A stretch of 64,000 nucleotides of DNA from CAVRUD01 sp963849635 (lineage in GTDB: Bacteria > Chloroflexota > Chloroflexia > Thermomicrobiales > UBA6265): positions 62,001-126,000 of the forward strand of contig CAWKIA010000023.1 in assembly GCA_963849635.1 (NCBI GenBank), given 5' to 3'. Shown piece by piece: positions 1 through 8,267 of the stretch. The notes beneath the pieces are model-generated. The model saw nothing but the letters and a program-made list of their open reading frames with translations. It was not told where the DNA came from and ran no database searches. How positions within the stretch are numbered: the stretch's first letter is position 1; every line of letters begins with the position of its first letter. Both the position numbers and the translations under genes were made by a program.

Positions 1-738
1 CATCTCCTTGGGGATGCCAGCGGGGCGGCCGGACGGACCGGCGGCGGCAGGCGCGGGCGCGCTCGGGGCGGCAGGTGCCGCCTGAGCGGGGGCCGCTTCT
101 GGCGACGCCGGCTGTGACACAGGAGCTGACTGTGCAGCTACCGGGGCCTGCTTGGCGCCGGTGACGTAGGGCATGATGTCGTCTTTGACGATGCGCCCAC
201 CGGGGCCGGTTCCCGGGATGCCACTCAGGTCGATGCCGTGCTCGGCGGCGAGGCGTTTGACCAGTGGGGAGGCGCGCAGGCGCTCGCCTGGGGCACGGGC
301 CGGCTCCGTTCGAGCAGCCGCGCCGTTCGATCCAGCCGGGGGCTGGCCGTTGGTCTGAGCAGGCTGGCTGGGTTGACTCGGCGGGGCTGCGACCGCGGTG
401 GCCGCCGGCGCGGGCTGGGCAACAGCCTCAGCAGGTGCGCTGGCTTGGGCGGTGGCTTCGGCCGGAGCGGCCTCGGCCTCGGCCGGGGCGGCGGCGACTT
501 CGTCCGCGGCGCCGATGGTGGCGATGGCTGCGCCGACGGCGACGCTGTCGCCCTCGTTGGCCATGCGCTGCGTCAGCGTGCCGGAGAACTCGGCGTTGAT
601 CTCGAGGGTGACTTTATCGGTTTCGATCTCGGCAAGCGGGTCTCCCTCGGTGACCTCGTCGCCCTGCTCTTTGAGCCACTTGAGGAGGGTCCCCTCTTCC
701 ATGGCGTCGCCCATCTTGGGCATGATGACGGTTGGCAT
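1..738 (-). CDS. pdhC: Pyruvate dehydrogenase E2, dihydrolipoamide acetyltransferase (C-terminus off window)
   Basis: Acyltransferase core of the pyruvate (or branched-chain 2-oxoacid) dehydrogenase complex, moving the acetyl group from lipoamide to CoA. The visible N-terminal part begins MPTVIMPKMGDAMEEGTLLK and holds one lipoyl domain with the lipoylated Lys in EIETDKVTLEI. A long Ala/Pro/Glu hinge follows, then a peripheral-subunit (E3/E1) binding domain with SPLVKRLAAEHGIDLSGIPG, then a second hinge. The catalytic domain lies beyond base 1. The start at 738 has a GGGAGGGCG ribosome site. It is the last of three same-strand genes and follows E1beta by 36 bases, so it is probably in one operon with it. 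Confidence 0.93.
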   Translation of the reverse strand, partial: MPTVIMPKMGDAMEEGTLLKWLKEQGDEVTEGDPLAEIETDKVTLEINAEFSGTLTQRMANEGDSVAVGAAIATIGAADEVAAAPAEAEAAPAEATAQASAPAEAVAQPAPAATAVAAPPSQPSQPAQTNGQPPAGSNGAAARTEPARAPGERLRASPLVKRLAAEHGIDLSGIPGTGPGGRIVKDDIMPYVTGAKQAPVAAQSAPVSQPASPEAAPAQAAPAAPSAPAPAAAGPSGRPAGIPKEM

Positions 739-774
739 CGTTCGCCCTCCCTAGCCTTCCCTGGTCTTCAAACT

Positions 775-1753
775 CTACCGGTATAACGCCCGGTTTACGG
801 CGGTTACGATCTGCGCTTCACTCGGGAAGGCCGCGACTTCGAGGTTCCGGGCGTAGGGGGCCGGCACTTCCGCGCCGCTGACCCGTTCCACCGGCGCATC
901 GAGGTCGTCGAAGGCTTGTTCCTGGATGATTGCCGCGACTTCGCTGGCGACGCTGAACCAGCGCCATTGCTCCTGGACGACGACAGCCCGGTGCGTCTTG
1001 CGGACCGAGGTGACGATGGTCTCTTCATCAAACGGGCGGATCGAGCGCAGGTCGATGACCTCCGCCTCGACGCCGTCCCCCTTGAGGGTGTCCGCCACCC
1101 GGAGGAGCATGTTCACCTGGCGGCCATAGCCGACAAGAGTAATATCCGTGCCCTCGCGCGCGATTCTGGCCTTGCCGAACTCCACGGCGGCGTCGCCATC
1201 CGGGACCTCGCCCTTGGTGCCGTATAGGGCGCCGGCTTCGAGGAAGATGACCGGGTCGGGATCGCGGATCGCGGTCAGCATCATCCCCTTGGCGTCCTCC
1301 GGCGTGACCGGGGAGACGACCTTCAAGCCGGGGAAGTGGCCGTAGAAGCCCTCCAGGCTGTGGGTGTGCTGGGCGGAGAGCTGGACGCCGCCGCCGTTGG
1401 GGCCGCGGATGACCAGCGGGAACCGCGACCTGTCCGCCGGAGAAGTAGCGCAGCTTGGCTGCATTTTGAATGATCTGGTCGGCGGCCTGGAACGAAAAGT
1501 TCCAGGTCATCATCTCGACGATCGGCTTCATCCCCAACATCGCCATACCGATGGCGGCGCCGGTGAAGCCGCCCTCGGCGATCGGGGTGTCGATCACCCG
1601 CTTCGGCCCGAACTTTTCGAGCAAGCCGTCGGTGACGACGTGGGTGCCGCCGTAGACGCCGATGTCCTCCCCGAGGAGAACGACGGACTCGTCGCGCTCC
1701 ATCTCCTCGGTCATGGCGACCTTCAGCGCCTCGCGATAGGTCATGACGGGCAT
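775..1753 (-). CDS. pdhB: Pyruvate dehydrogenase E1 beta subunit, split by a single-base frameshift
   Basis: Transketolase-like beta subunit that, with E1alpha, decarboxylates pyruvate using thiamine diphosphate. The first frame (from 1753) covers MPVMTYREALKVAMTEEMER through NAAKLRYFSGGQVAVP. The second frame resumes at FPLVIRGPNGGGVQLSAQHT and continues to the stop at 775. Removing one C from the CCC run at 1418-1420 (GGG on the plus strand) gives SGGQVAVPLVIRGPNGGG, the normal family sequence, so the gene is otherwise complete at about 325 residues. This is either a homopolymer read error or a recent frameshift; the rest of both frames looks under selection. A GGAGA ribosome site precedes the ATG at 1753. 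Confidence 0.88.
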
Positions 1754-1764
1754 TCGGTTCTCCA

Positions 1765-1835
1765 GACGTGAGACGTGAGACGTGAGACGTGAGCACCGAG
1801 AGCGTTTAACTCACGTCTCACGTCTCACGTCTCAG
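1765..1835. repeat. Facing period-7 repeats between pdhA and pdhB (minimal heptad element)
   Basis: Four tandem copies of a GACGTGA-type heptad (1765-1793) are followed 16 bases later by the reverse complement, CTCACGT repeated (1810-1835). The whole can fold into a long hairpin between the pdhA stop codon and the pdhB ribosome site. The same heptad occurs in eight copies at 51627-51682. This copy lacks the 29-bp core found in the larger elements. Confidence 0.8.
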
Positions 1836-1837
1836 GA

Positions 1838-2932
1838 CTAGTCGGCGTAGACGTCGGTGTACAGCTCGCTCAGGTCGGGTTCGGGGCTGTCGTCGGCGAA
1901 CTGGACGATCTCGTCGACACCCTTGCGCACTTCATCCTTGATCGATTCGAGTTGTTCGTCCTCAGCCATGCTGGAGGCAACGAGGTGATCTTCGAGAATG
2001 CCGATCGGGTCGCGCTTGCGCCACTCGGCGACCTCTTCTTTGGTGCGGTACTTCTCGAAGAAGTCGCCGGCGCCGTGGGGGACCAGGCGGTAGGTGAGGG
2101 CTTCGACGGCGTAGGGCTGGCCGGTCTCGCGGATCTGGGCGGTGATGCGGCGGGCGCATTCGAGCACGGCGAGGAGGTCCATGCCGTCGACCTTCTCGTG
2201 GGCGATGGCGTAGGAGTCGAACTTGGCGGCCAGGTCGGTCATCGCGGTGGCCCGCTCGACGCTGGTGCCCATGCCGTAGTGGTTGTTCTCGATGATGAAG
2301 AGGCAGGGGTTGAGGCCATCGCGGCCCCAGAGGCCGGACAGGTTGGCGGCCTCGTGGAAGGCGGCGTTATGGATGGCGCCGTCGCCCAGGTAGAGCTGGG
2401 TGATGTTGTCTGTGCCCTGGTAGCGCTGGGCGTAGGCCATGCCGACGCCGAGGGGGATGTGGCCGCCGACGATGCCGTAGCCGCCCATCATGCCGTTAGG
2501 CTCGTCGAAGAGGTGCATCGAGCCGCCCTTGCCCTTGACCAGGCCGGTGCCCCGGCCGAAGAGCTCGGCCATCACCGTCTTGGGGTCGCTCCCCATCAGG
2601 ATGGCGTGGGCGTGGTCGCGGTAGGCGGTGATGGCGCGGTCGCCGGGCTGGTAGGTGGAGAGGAATCCGGTGGCGACGGCCTCCTGGCCGGAATAGACGT
2701 GGAGGTAGCCGCCGATCTTGCCCCGGCGGAAGGAGCGCTGGGCGGCGTCCTCGAAGAGCCGGATTTGGACCATTTTCCGGTAGAAGCCGACGAGGGTCTC
2801 GGCGTCGAGGCCGAGCGACTCGGGGGAGATGGCACGGGGCGCCCCATTCGTGGGGGGTACCCCGTTGGTAGCTACGCCAGCGGCGGATGTACCGCCGCGT
2901 CCTTTCTTTGCCTTGGTCTGGGTGGTCGCCAT
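1838..2932 (-). CDS. pdhA: Pyruvate dehydrogenase E1 alpha subunit
   Basis: Thiamine-diphosphate-dependent alpha subunit of the 2-oxoacid dehydrogenase complex. After a basic, low-complexity N-terminus (MATTQTKAKKGRGG) the E1 domain runs from about residue 40. It includes HAHAILMGSD, the GKGGSMHLF segment and the ThDP motif GDGAIHNAAFHEAANL...ENNHYGMGTS. Length about 364 residues, normal for the family. The frame is open further upstream to 3070, but the ATG at 2932 has a GAGAGG ribosome site seven bases away and gives the usual N-terminus. First gene of the pdhA-pdhB-pdhC set. Confidence 0.93.
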   Translation of the reverse strand: MATTQTKAKKGRGGTSAAGVATNGVPPTNGAPRAISPESLGLDAETLVGFYRKMVQIRLFEDAAQRSFRRGKIGGYLHVYSGQEAVATGFLSTYQPGDRAITAYRDHAHAILMGSDPKTVMAELFGRGTGLVKGKGGSMHLFDEPNGMMGGYGIVGGHIPLGVGMAYAQRYQGTDNITQLYLGDGAIHNAAFHEAANLSGLWGRDGLNPCLFIIENNHYGMGTSVERATAMTDLAAKFDSYAIAHEKVDGMDLLAVLECARRITAQIRETGQPYAVEALTYRLVPHGAGDFFEKYRTKEEVAEWRKRDPIGILEDHLVASSMAEDEQLESIKDEVRKGVDEIVQFADDSPEPDLSELYTDVYAD

Positions 2933-3303
2933 GAGCTGGCCTCTCGCGATGCGGGGGGCAGCGACCACGCAGCCGCGCCCGGACAGGTAGTGCAGATCCC
3001 CAACGATGGTCCGGCCCGAGAGCCGCCTGGGGCAACGAGGTGGAGTACGCGCGGCGAACCGCTGGAGCATCCTCGCCTGCCGGACATCGAGGGGTGAGGC
3101 CAGGTGCGCACCGTTCCCCGCCGTACCGGCACAATATTTGGCGGGATGCGCGAAAACGCTCCCGCCCCATACGATTCATTGTACCGCAGGAACAGGGCCG
3201 TGGCCGATTGTCAGGCATGCAATCGAGCAGGGATGATGGGCAAGCAGGCGAGCCGTCTGGCGCGGCGGACTGTCCCGCCCAGTGAATCCAGGATCGCTTC
3301 CGA
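2933..3303. other. Intergenic region upstream of pdhA
   Basis: This 370-base stretch separates divergent genes and should contain the pdh promoter. No convincing gene, strong palindrome or clear -35/-10 pair was picked out by eye; the overlapping open frames are shadows. Confidence 0.5.
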
Positions 3304-3711
3304 ATGCCGTCGCGGGTGGAGCGGATGACGATGGAGCGAGACAACCCGGGAGATAGTCGGGTCCTCTTCGGGACTCGCAGCGGGCGGTCGGCACGGCTGG
3401 TGGCGATCGTCGGGATCGCGATCGGCGCGTTGACGACCTTGATCGGGTTCATCTCGTTCGTCTTTGCGATCACGGGCGAGGGTGAGGTGATGCTCGTCGG
3501 CTGGCTCTCGCTCGTCTGGGGCGTAGCGCCGGTGGCGGCCGGAGTCGTGGCCCTGCGGTCGCTGCGGGCCGCGACGGGCATCGCGGCGGTGCCGGTCGCT
3601 CTGGGTCTTGTCCTGGCTGGTATTCTTTGGGACGGCGATAGCAGCGGTGCGGTCGTCCTCGGCGGGATCGCGACGGCGCCCCCGGCGGTGGTGCTGGCGG
3701 TTTGTCTGTGA
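3304..3711 (+). CDS. Small membrane protein of unknown function
   Basis: A 135-residue protein (or 126 if translation starts at the ATG at 3331, which lies ten bases after a GGAG). It has three or four hydrophobic segments: LVAIVGIAIGALTTLIGFIS, VMLVGWLSLVWGVAPVAAG, then AVPVALGLVLAGILWDG and a C-terminal stretch ending PPAVVLAVCL. The short charged N-terminus suggests an integral membrane protein. No family was recognised. It lies alone between the pdh genes and the Uma2 pair. Confidence 0.6.
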   Translation: MPSRVERMTMERDNPGDSRVLFGTRSGRSARLVAIVGIAIGALTTLIGFISFVFAITGEGEVMLVGWLSLVWGVAPVAAGVVALRSLRAATGIAAVPVALGLVLAGILWDGDSSGAVVLGGIATAPPAVVLAVCL

Positions 3712-3790
3712 GCGGTGCGCGGTGCGCGTGGCTGAACAGTGAGGCGGTATCCTTGACCAACGTTTCCCGCCGAGAAGGAGTGTGCTCCCA

Positions 3791-4348
3791 ATGGCTATCA
3801 CTCATCCTACGCGCCTCATGACCGCCGAAGATCTGGAAGCGATGGGTTCGGAGATCAAACTCCTCGAGCTGTACGACGGCGTGTTGCGGGAGACGGAGCC
3901 GATGGGGCAGACGCACGGAGAGATTCAAGTTGAAATCATCACCCCGCTGAATACGCACGTTCGTGCCAATCGCCTGGGTCGCGTCTATACGTCGGACACC
4001 CACTTTATCCTGTTCCGCGAGCCGGACACGGTGGTCATGCCAGACGTCTCGTTTGTCCGAGCGGATCGCCTTGCGCCCGCCGGCGAGCGCTATGGCTTCG
4101 CACCGTATGCACCGGACTTTGCCGTTGAGGTCCTCTCCCCATCCAATCGCATCGCCGAGATGCTGGAGAAGATTGCCCTGTATCTGCGGGCCGGTGTGCC
4201 ACTCGTCTGGTTGGTCGAGCCCCGGGCCCGCACCGTCACCGTCTACGCCGCCGGGCAGGAGCCACGGACCCTGCGCGAGGGGGAGACGCTGGACGGCGGC
4301 GACGTGATCCCCGGGTTCCGCCTTCCGGTCGCCGACATCTTCGCCTAA
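3791..4348 (+). CDS. Uma2 family endonuclease-like protein, copy 1
   Basis: Uma2/DUF820 proteins have a PD-(D/E)xK restriction-endonuclease fold; their cellular role is poorly understood. Here the motif residues are visible as PDVSFVRAD, FAVEVLSP and a following Lys in EKIALYLRAGVPLVWLVEP. The N-terminus RLMTAEDLEAM is typical, as is the C-terminal GETLDGGDVIPGFRLPVADIFA. The ATG at 3791 is preceded by GAAGGAG; a GTG three codons upstream is less likely. It is followed 19 bases later by a paralogue on the same strand. Confidence 0.85.
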   Translation: MAITHPTRLMTAEDLEAMGSEIKLLELYDGVLRETEPMGQTHGEIQVEIITPLNTHVRANRLGRVYTSDTHFILFREPDTVVMPDVSFVRADRLAPAGERYGFAPYAPDFAVEVLSPSNRIAEMLEKIALYLRAGVPLVWLVEPRARTVTVYAAGQEPRTLREGETLDGGDVIPGFRLPVADIFA

Positions 4349-4367
4349 CACGAACGGGAGCCTCGAA

Positions 4368-4919
4368 ATGGTTGCGACACGGTTGATGACCGTCGAAGAG
4401 TTGGAGACGATGGGAGGGGATGAGGGCACGAACCTTGAGCTTTTCGACGGCGTGCCCAGGGAGCACCCGGGCATGAGCGTGCGCCACGGATACCTGGGCT
4501 TCAATCTCGGGCTCGCGCTCGGCAACTACGTGCTGCCTCTCCGACTAGGGGTGTTCTTCAACTCTGAAACGCAGTTCGTGCTGTCGCGAAATCCTGATAC
4601 GGTCGTTAAGCCGGACATCTCCTTCATCCGTGCAGAGCGGATGCCGCCGCCGGAGGAGCATGACCGGATCTCCCGGATTCCGCCGGATTTCGCGGTCGAG
4701 ATCGTCTCACCAGGCGATCGGAGGACGGAGATCGAGGACAAGATTCGGCGATACCAGGCGGCGGGGGTGCCGCTGCTGTGGTATGTGGCGCCGGCTCAGC
4801 GGACGGTGACGGTCTACAGGCTCGGGGCGGAGCCAGGCGTGTTCCGAGAAGGCGACACGCTCGACGGGGGCGAGGTGTTCCCCGGGTTCACCTTGGCGGT
4901 ATCAGCGATCTTCGCCTAA
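4368..4919 (+). CDS. Uma2 family endonuclease-like protein, copy 2
   Basis: Second Uma2 protein (183 residues), a tandem duplicate of the preceding gene. It carries the same N-terminal RLMTVEELETM, the PD of KPDISFIRAE, FAVEIVSPGD and the Lys-containing IEDKIRRYQAAGVPLLWYV, and ends with GDTLDGGEVFPGFTLAVSAIFA. GGGAGCC precedes the ATG. Sequence divergence from copy 1 shows the duplication is not recent. The two are probably co-transcribed. Confidence 0.85.
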   Translation: MVATRLMTVEELETMGGDEGTNLELFDGVPREHPGMSVRHGYLGFNLGLALGNYVLPLRLGVFFNSETQFVLSRNPDTVVKPDISFIRAERMPPPEEHDRISRIPPDFAVEIVSPGDRRTEIEDKIRRYQAAGVPLLWYVAPAQRTVTVYRLGAEPGVFREGDTLDGGEVFPGFTLAVSAIFA

Positions 4920-4963
4920 TCGGGGCACGGTCGGCGCCTTCGCCTACGGAGGACAGACAAGGC

Positions 4964-5528
4964 GTGGATCTGCCGGATTTCCCCGACCTGTCCGACGAGG
5001 TCCTGCGAGCCATCGCCGCCCGCTATGGCGGCCCGGTTGTACGGTTGCCTGAGCGCGGCATTTTCAACGCCGTCTTTCTCCTTGGGGAGGACTTGATCCT
5101 GCGGGTGCCGCGCGATCATCCAGACTTTGTCGCCGCCGCGCGCCGGGAGGCCGTGGCTGTCCCGGCCGCCCGCGCTGCCGGGGTGCGGACGCCGCTCCTG
5201 TTAGCCGTCGACGATGCGTGCGACCTGCTGCCGGTGCCGTTTCTTGTCTACGAGCCTGTCCGCGGCGAGTCGCTGGGCTGGCTTGACCTCGAACCGGGCG
5301 CCACGCCCGCGGTCTGGCGGGAGTTGGGACGTGATCTGGCACATCTGCATACGGGAGTCGCGGATCCTGTGGCGGCACCTCCAACTCGCCCTCTGGCTCC
5401 TCCAGCGGCCGCCACAACCCGGCCGTTCGTGGGCGGAGCGCCCGGCGGCGATGCTGCTCGAAATCCTGCGGTTCTTCCTGGATGGTCCCGGTGATCCCCG
5501 GCGAAGGCTGGGCCCACCGATCGGCTGA
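4964..5528 (+). pseudogene. Truncated, frameshifted aminoglycoside phosphotransferase-like kinase
   Basis: The N-terminal lobe of an APH/choline-kinase-fold enzyme is recognisable in VRLPERGIFNAVFLLGEDLI, LRVPRDHPDFVAAARRE and the hinge-like VPFLVYEPVRGESLGW, followed by WRELGRDLAHLHTGV. The frame then shifts near 5360 and a further segment (WAERPAAMLLEILRFFLDGP) appears in another frame. The catalytic HGD loop and the DxD metal site of the C-terminal lobe are absent before the next gene, so no active kinase can be made. The likely start is the GTG at 4964 after CGGAGGACAG. Confidence 0.7.
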
Positions 5529-5576
5529 CCCTGCGTGGATGCCCCGTCGACGTCCTCGCCGCCCGGTGTCCTCGCG

Positions 5577-6254
5577 TCAGGACCGTTTCGCGGTCGGGAG
5601 AATCGGAACGACCTCTTCCCAGAATTCGCCGAACTCGTCCCAACCGGGGGGAGGACCGGGCAACGGTTCCGTCGATCCGGCGTGGAGGCCGTCCAGCAGG
5701 ATGGCTAGATGGCGGTGGCGCAGCTCGCGGTTGCGGATCGGGTCGCCGGTTTCGATTGCCTGGAGCGGGACGAAGAGCCAGCCGAGGTCGCCGATTTCGA
5801 CGTCGGGACGGAGGGCGCCAGCCTCCTGTGTCTGGTTCACGAGGCGCTGCATCAATTCGCGCGCGGTGTGGACGATGCCGCGGTGCTCGTCGGTGACGGC
5901 GAACGTGATCGGAATATTGAGCGAGAGGGCGCCTTCACCGGCATCGAGTCGGCGGTGCATGTAGCGGCTAAAGACCTCCCAGGGATCGCCGTCATCGGCG
6001 AGGGCCGCCTCAGTCTCGGCGAGGCCGCGTCGGACGGACTCAAGGAAGAGCCGCTGGAGTAGGTGCTCCTTGCTTGGGTAGCGGCGATAGAGGGAGGCGA
6101 CGCCGACGCCCGCACGCTCGGCAATGGCGGAGATGGGCGCTCCAGGGTCGGACAGAAAGACCTCACGGGCGGCCTCGAGGATGCGGGTATCGTTGCGGGC
6201 GGCCTCGGCCCGGCGTCCGCTGAGGGGCGCCGGAGGCGGAGGGATGGCATTCAT
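5577..6254 (-). CDS. TetR family transcriptional regulator, copy 1
   Basis: About 225 residues. An N-terminal HTH of the TetR class spans residues 20-65 (TRILEAAREVFLSDPGAPIS, then AIAERAGVGVASLYRRYPSK). The ligand-binding half contains WEVFSRYMHRRLDAGEGALS and a C-terminal GPPPGWDEFGEFWEEVVP. The ATG at 6254 follows GGAGTGGAG. It lies 13 bases downstream of a paralogue on the same strand, so the two probably form an operon. The second copy has its own operator-like palindromes upstream; this one has none. Confidence 0.87.
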   Translation of the reverse strand: MNAIPPPPAPLSGRRAEAARNDTRILEAAREVFLSDPGAPISAIAERAGVGVASLYRRYPSKEHLLQRLFLESVRRGLAETEAALADDGDPWEVFSRYMHRRLDAGEGALSLNIPITFAVTDEHRGIVHTARELMQRLVNQTQEAGALRPDVEIGDLGWLFVPLQAIETGDPIRNRELRHRHLAILLDGLHAGSTEPLPGPPPGWDEFGEFWEEVVPILPTAKRS

Positions 6255-6267
6255 GGTCTCCACTCCA

Positions 6268-6966
6268 TCATGGGGCGGCGGGCGAGTGAGTTCCAGGCCG
6301 CTCATCGGCGACCCGCCGCAGATCCCAGTACTCGTCGTACTCCGTGCCGGTTGGGACTGGCCCTGGCAGGGGCGTTGCCGCGCGGGTATGGAGGCCATCC
6401 AGCAGGAGCGCGAGGTAGCGGTGGCGTAGTTCGTTGGTGCGACGCTCGTCGCGGACCTGGATCGCCTGGGCTGAAACCCAGATCCATTGCAGATCCCCCA
6501 ACCCGACGTCGGGACGGAGGACGCCAGCCATCTGCGCCCGGACTCTCAAATCCCGCATGGCATCGTCCAGCTCGCGACTCAGGCGTAGCAGTTTATCGGT
6601 GAAGTCGAAGGCACCGGGAAAGCGGAGCGAGAACGAGCCGCCGCCGGCGTCGAGACCGCGGTGGTAGAAGCGGCAGAAAACCTCCCAGGGGTCGCCGTGA
6701 TCGGCGAGGGCGGCCCGGGTCTCGGCCAGGAGTATGTGCTGGTTCTCGTGGTAGATCTGCTTGATCAGCTCTTCCTTGCTGGGGTAGCGCCGGTAGAGCG
6801 CGGCGATACCGACGCCGGCGCGTTCGGCGATGGCGGAGATCGGGGCGCCGGGGTCGGCGAGCAGGACCGCGCGAGCAGCGTCGATGATCCGCTGGTCGTT
6901 CACGGCGGTCTGCGCCTGGCGCGCTGATCGTGCCGGTGTCGTTTCGGAAGGAGCATCCATATCCAT
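6268..6966 (-). CDS. TetR family transcriptional regulator, copy 2
   Basis: A 232-residue TetR protein, paralogous to the next gene; both share the HTH core (GAPISAIAERAGVG, YRRYPSKE) and the WEVF..Y.HR.LDAG segment. The start at 6966 has no obvious Shine-Dalgarno sequence, so the mRNA may be leaderless; another ATG lies two codons in. An 18-bp palindrome sits 13-30 bases before the start and a second one 28 bases further. Two more copies of the palindrome precede the divergent sigma-factor gene. A repressor acting on its own gene and on the sigma factor is the simplest reading. Confidence 0.88.
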   Translation of the reverse strand: MDMDAPSETTPARSARQAQTAVNDQRIIDAARAVLLADPGAPISAIAERAGVGIAALYRRYPSKEELIKQIYHENQHILLAETRAALADHGDPWEVFCRFYHRGLDAGGGSFSLRFPGAFDFTDKLLRLSRELDDAMRDLRVRAQMAGVLRPDVGLGDLQWIWVSAQAIQVRDERRTNELRHRYLALLLDGLHTRAATPLPGPVPTGTEYDEYWDLRRVADERPGTHSPAAP

Positions 6967-6978
6967 AGTGTAACACGT

Positions 6979-7041
6979 GAACGAACTATTCCGTTCTGCG
7001 AACCATTTGCTGTCCAGTACTCGGAACGGAACTGTTCGTTC
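6979..7041. promoter_or_regulatory. Pair of 18-bp operator-like palindromes before the TetR gene
   Basis: Site 1 (6979-6996) reads GAACGAACTATTCCGTTC and site 2 (7024-7041) GAACGGAACTGTTCGTTC. Site 2 matches the reverse complement of site 1 at 16 of 18 positions. Both fit a GAACGgA..TtCGTTC dyad. The pair lies directly upstream of the TetR start at 6966, where binding would block transcription. Confidence 0.75.
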
Positions 7042-7337
7042 TGATTATATCATCGCGAGGTTGTATCCCCATATCGCCTCGACACCGGCCCAGGCTCCGC
7101 GTTAACCGTCGGGCTAGGTGTTTGACGTGCGCACCGCCATCCCGACCGGCCGAAATTTCGCTTCCCTGTCGGGAATAACTCCGAGAAATACGGGATGCGC
7201 GCGGCACGGACTGCCTCAATAGGCGGCAGATGGACCTCGCCGCGTCCGAGTCGGCCCGCACGGTCAATCGGGATTGGTAACCTGTTGCGGGGCGAGCGCA
7301 TGCCGGAGGAGAGGCGGCCGGCACACGATTGGCACTT

Positions 7338-7390
7338 GAACGGAACGCTCCGTTCTGGTAGGATGCCAATCGGAATGGAATACTCCGTTC
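7338..7390. promoter_or_regulatory. Second pair of the same palindromes before the sigma-factor gene
   Basis: Site 3 (7338-7355) reads GAACGGAACGCTCCGTTC and site 4 (7373-7390) GAATGGAATACTCCGTTC. They share the GAACGGA/TCCGTTC half-sites of the pair at 6979-7041 and end 36 bases before the ATG at 7427. Centres are 35 bases apart. Together the four sites link the TetR gene and the ECF sigma gene. The 296 bases between the two pairs show nothing else I can name. Confidence 0.75.
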
Positions 7391-7426
7391 CAAAATGATG
7401 CCGGGTCACCGAGATAGGAGCCGCCG

Positions 7427-8092
7427 ATGGCCGCAACCCTAGAACCCATCTCGATCAGCCCTACGGTCGGTGGCGCGTTGATCCCTGGTCCGGGGGCTGG
7501 CACGACCGGCGCCGCGACCGCGGTGTCGATCGACGCCTGCTCCGCCTTTTCTCCGGACGCTCCCGAGACGAATGCTGTCGCCGGCGTGCAACCGACGTTC
7601 GAAGATGTCTTCGATTGGCACGGAGCCGAGATTTTCCGGTTTGCCCTACGCCTGACCGGGAGCCAGCCCGACGCCGACGACCTCTTCCAGGAGACGATGC
7701 TGAAGGCCTTTCGCGCCTTCGACCGCCTCCAGCCGAACTCGAACCACCGCGCCTGGCTCTACCGGATCGCCAGCAACACCTTCCTCTCCGGGCGGCGCAA
7801 GTTCGACCGGATCGACTCGCTTGATCTCCTCGGGGAGCAATTGAACTTCGAGGTGGCGGTCGCTGAGATCGACCACGCAGCCGGGCTGGACGCCCGTGGC
7901 CTCCTCCAGGAGATCGCGGAGTTCATCGAGCACCTGCCGCCGAAGCAGCAGCTCGCCCTGGTCCTGCGCAAGTACCACGGCTTGGGCTACGACGACGTGG
8001 CGGCCGCCCTGGGCTGCACGGAGGGTGCGGCCCGGACGAATGTCCACCAGGCCTTGCGCAAGCTGCGGGAAGCGTTCGAGGACCGGCTGTAG
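7427..8092 (+). CDS. ECF-type RNA polymerase sigma factor
   Basis: A 221-residue sigma-70 family factor with only regions 2 and 4. A non-conserved 60-residue N-terminus precedes region 2 (FRFALRLTGSQPDADDLFQE, then NHRAWLYRIASNTFLSGRRK). Region 4 is EFIEHLPPKQQLALVLRKYH with the HTH YDDVAAALGCTEGAARTNVH. The ATG has ATAGGAG six bases upstream. No anti-sigma factor is adjacent; instead, palindromic sites shared with the divergent TetR gene lie in its promoter region, suggesting control by repression rather than by a membrane anti-sigma. Confidence 0.9.
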   Translation: MAATLEPISISPTVGGALIPGPGAGTTGAATAVSIDACSAFSPDAPETNAVAGVQPTFEDVFDWHGAEIFRFALRLTGSQPDADDLFQETMLKAFRAFDRLQPNSNHRAWLYRIASNTFLSGRRKFDRIDSLDLLGEQLNFEVAVAEIDHAAGLDARGLLQEIAEFIEHLPPKQQLALVLRKYHGLGYDDVAAALGCTEGAARTNVHQALRKLREAFEDRL

Positions 8093-8267
8093 CGGTCCGC
8101 CATGTTTCGGTTTCCGCTACGGCACACGGTAGGGCGGTTCGAGAACCGCGCGGGAGATAGCCACTCCAGGTTGGCAGGTTCAGTCCCGACCCACTCTGGT
8201 AGATCTGCCCCGTGGTGATCCGATCAGACAATGATCAGCACCTCCACTGCATGTATGCGCGAGGCCA

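Noticed and set aside
173..786. Long plus-strand frames opposite the E2 gene
   Set aside because: Shadows of the Ala/Pro-rich linker of the lipoyl protein; no domain and no ribosome site.
1952..3097. 381-residue plus-strand frame opposite pdhA
   Set aside because: It mirrors the E1alpha gene in a GC-rich codon pattern; the E1alpha motifs are unmistakable.
5360..5528. In-frame UGA or programmed frameshift in the kinase-like gene
   Set aside because: The break is a frame change without a slippery site, and the catalytic lobe is missing altogether, so it is a pseudogene.
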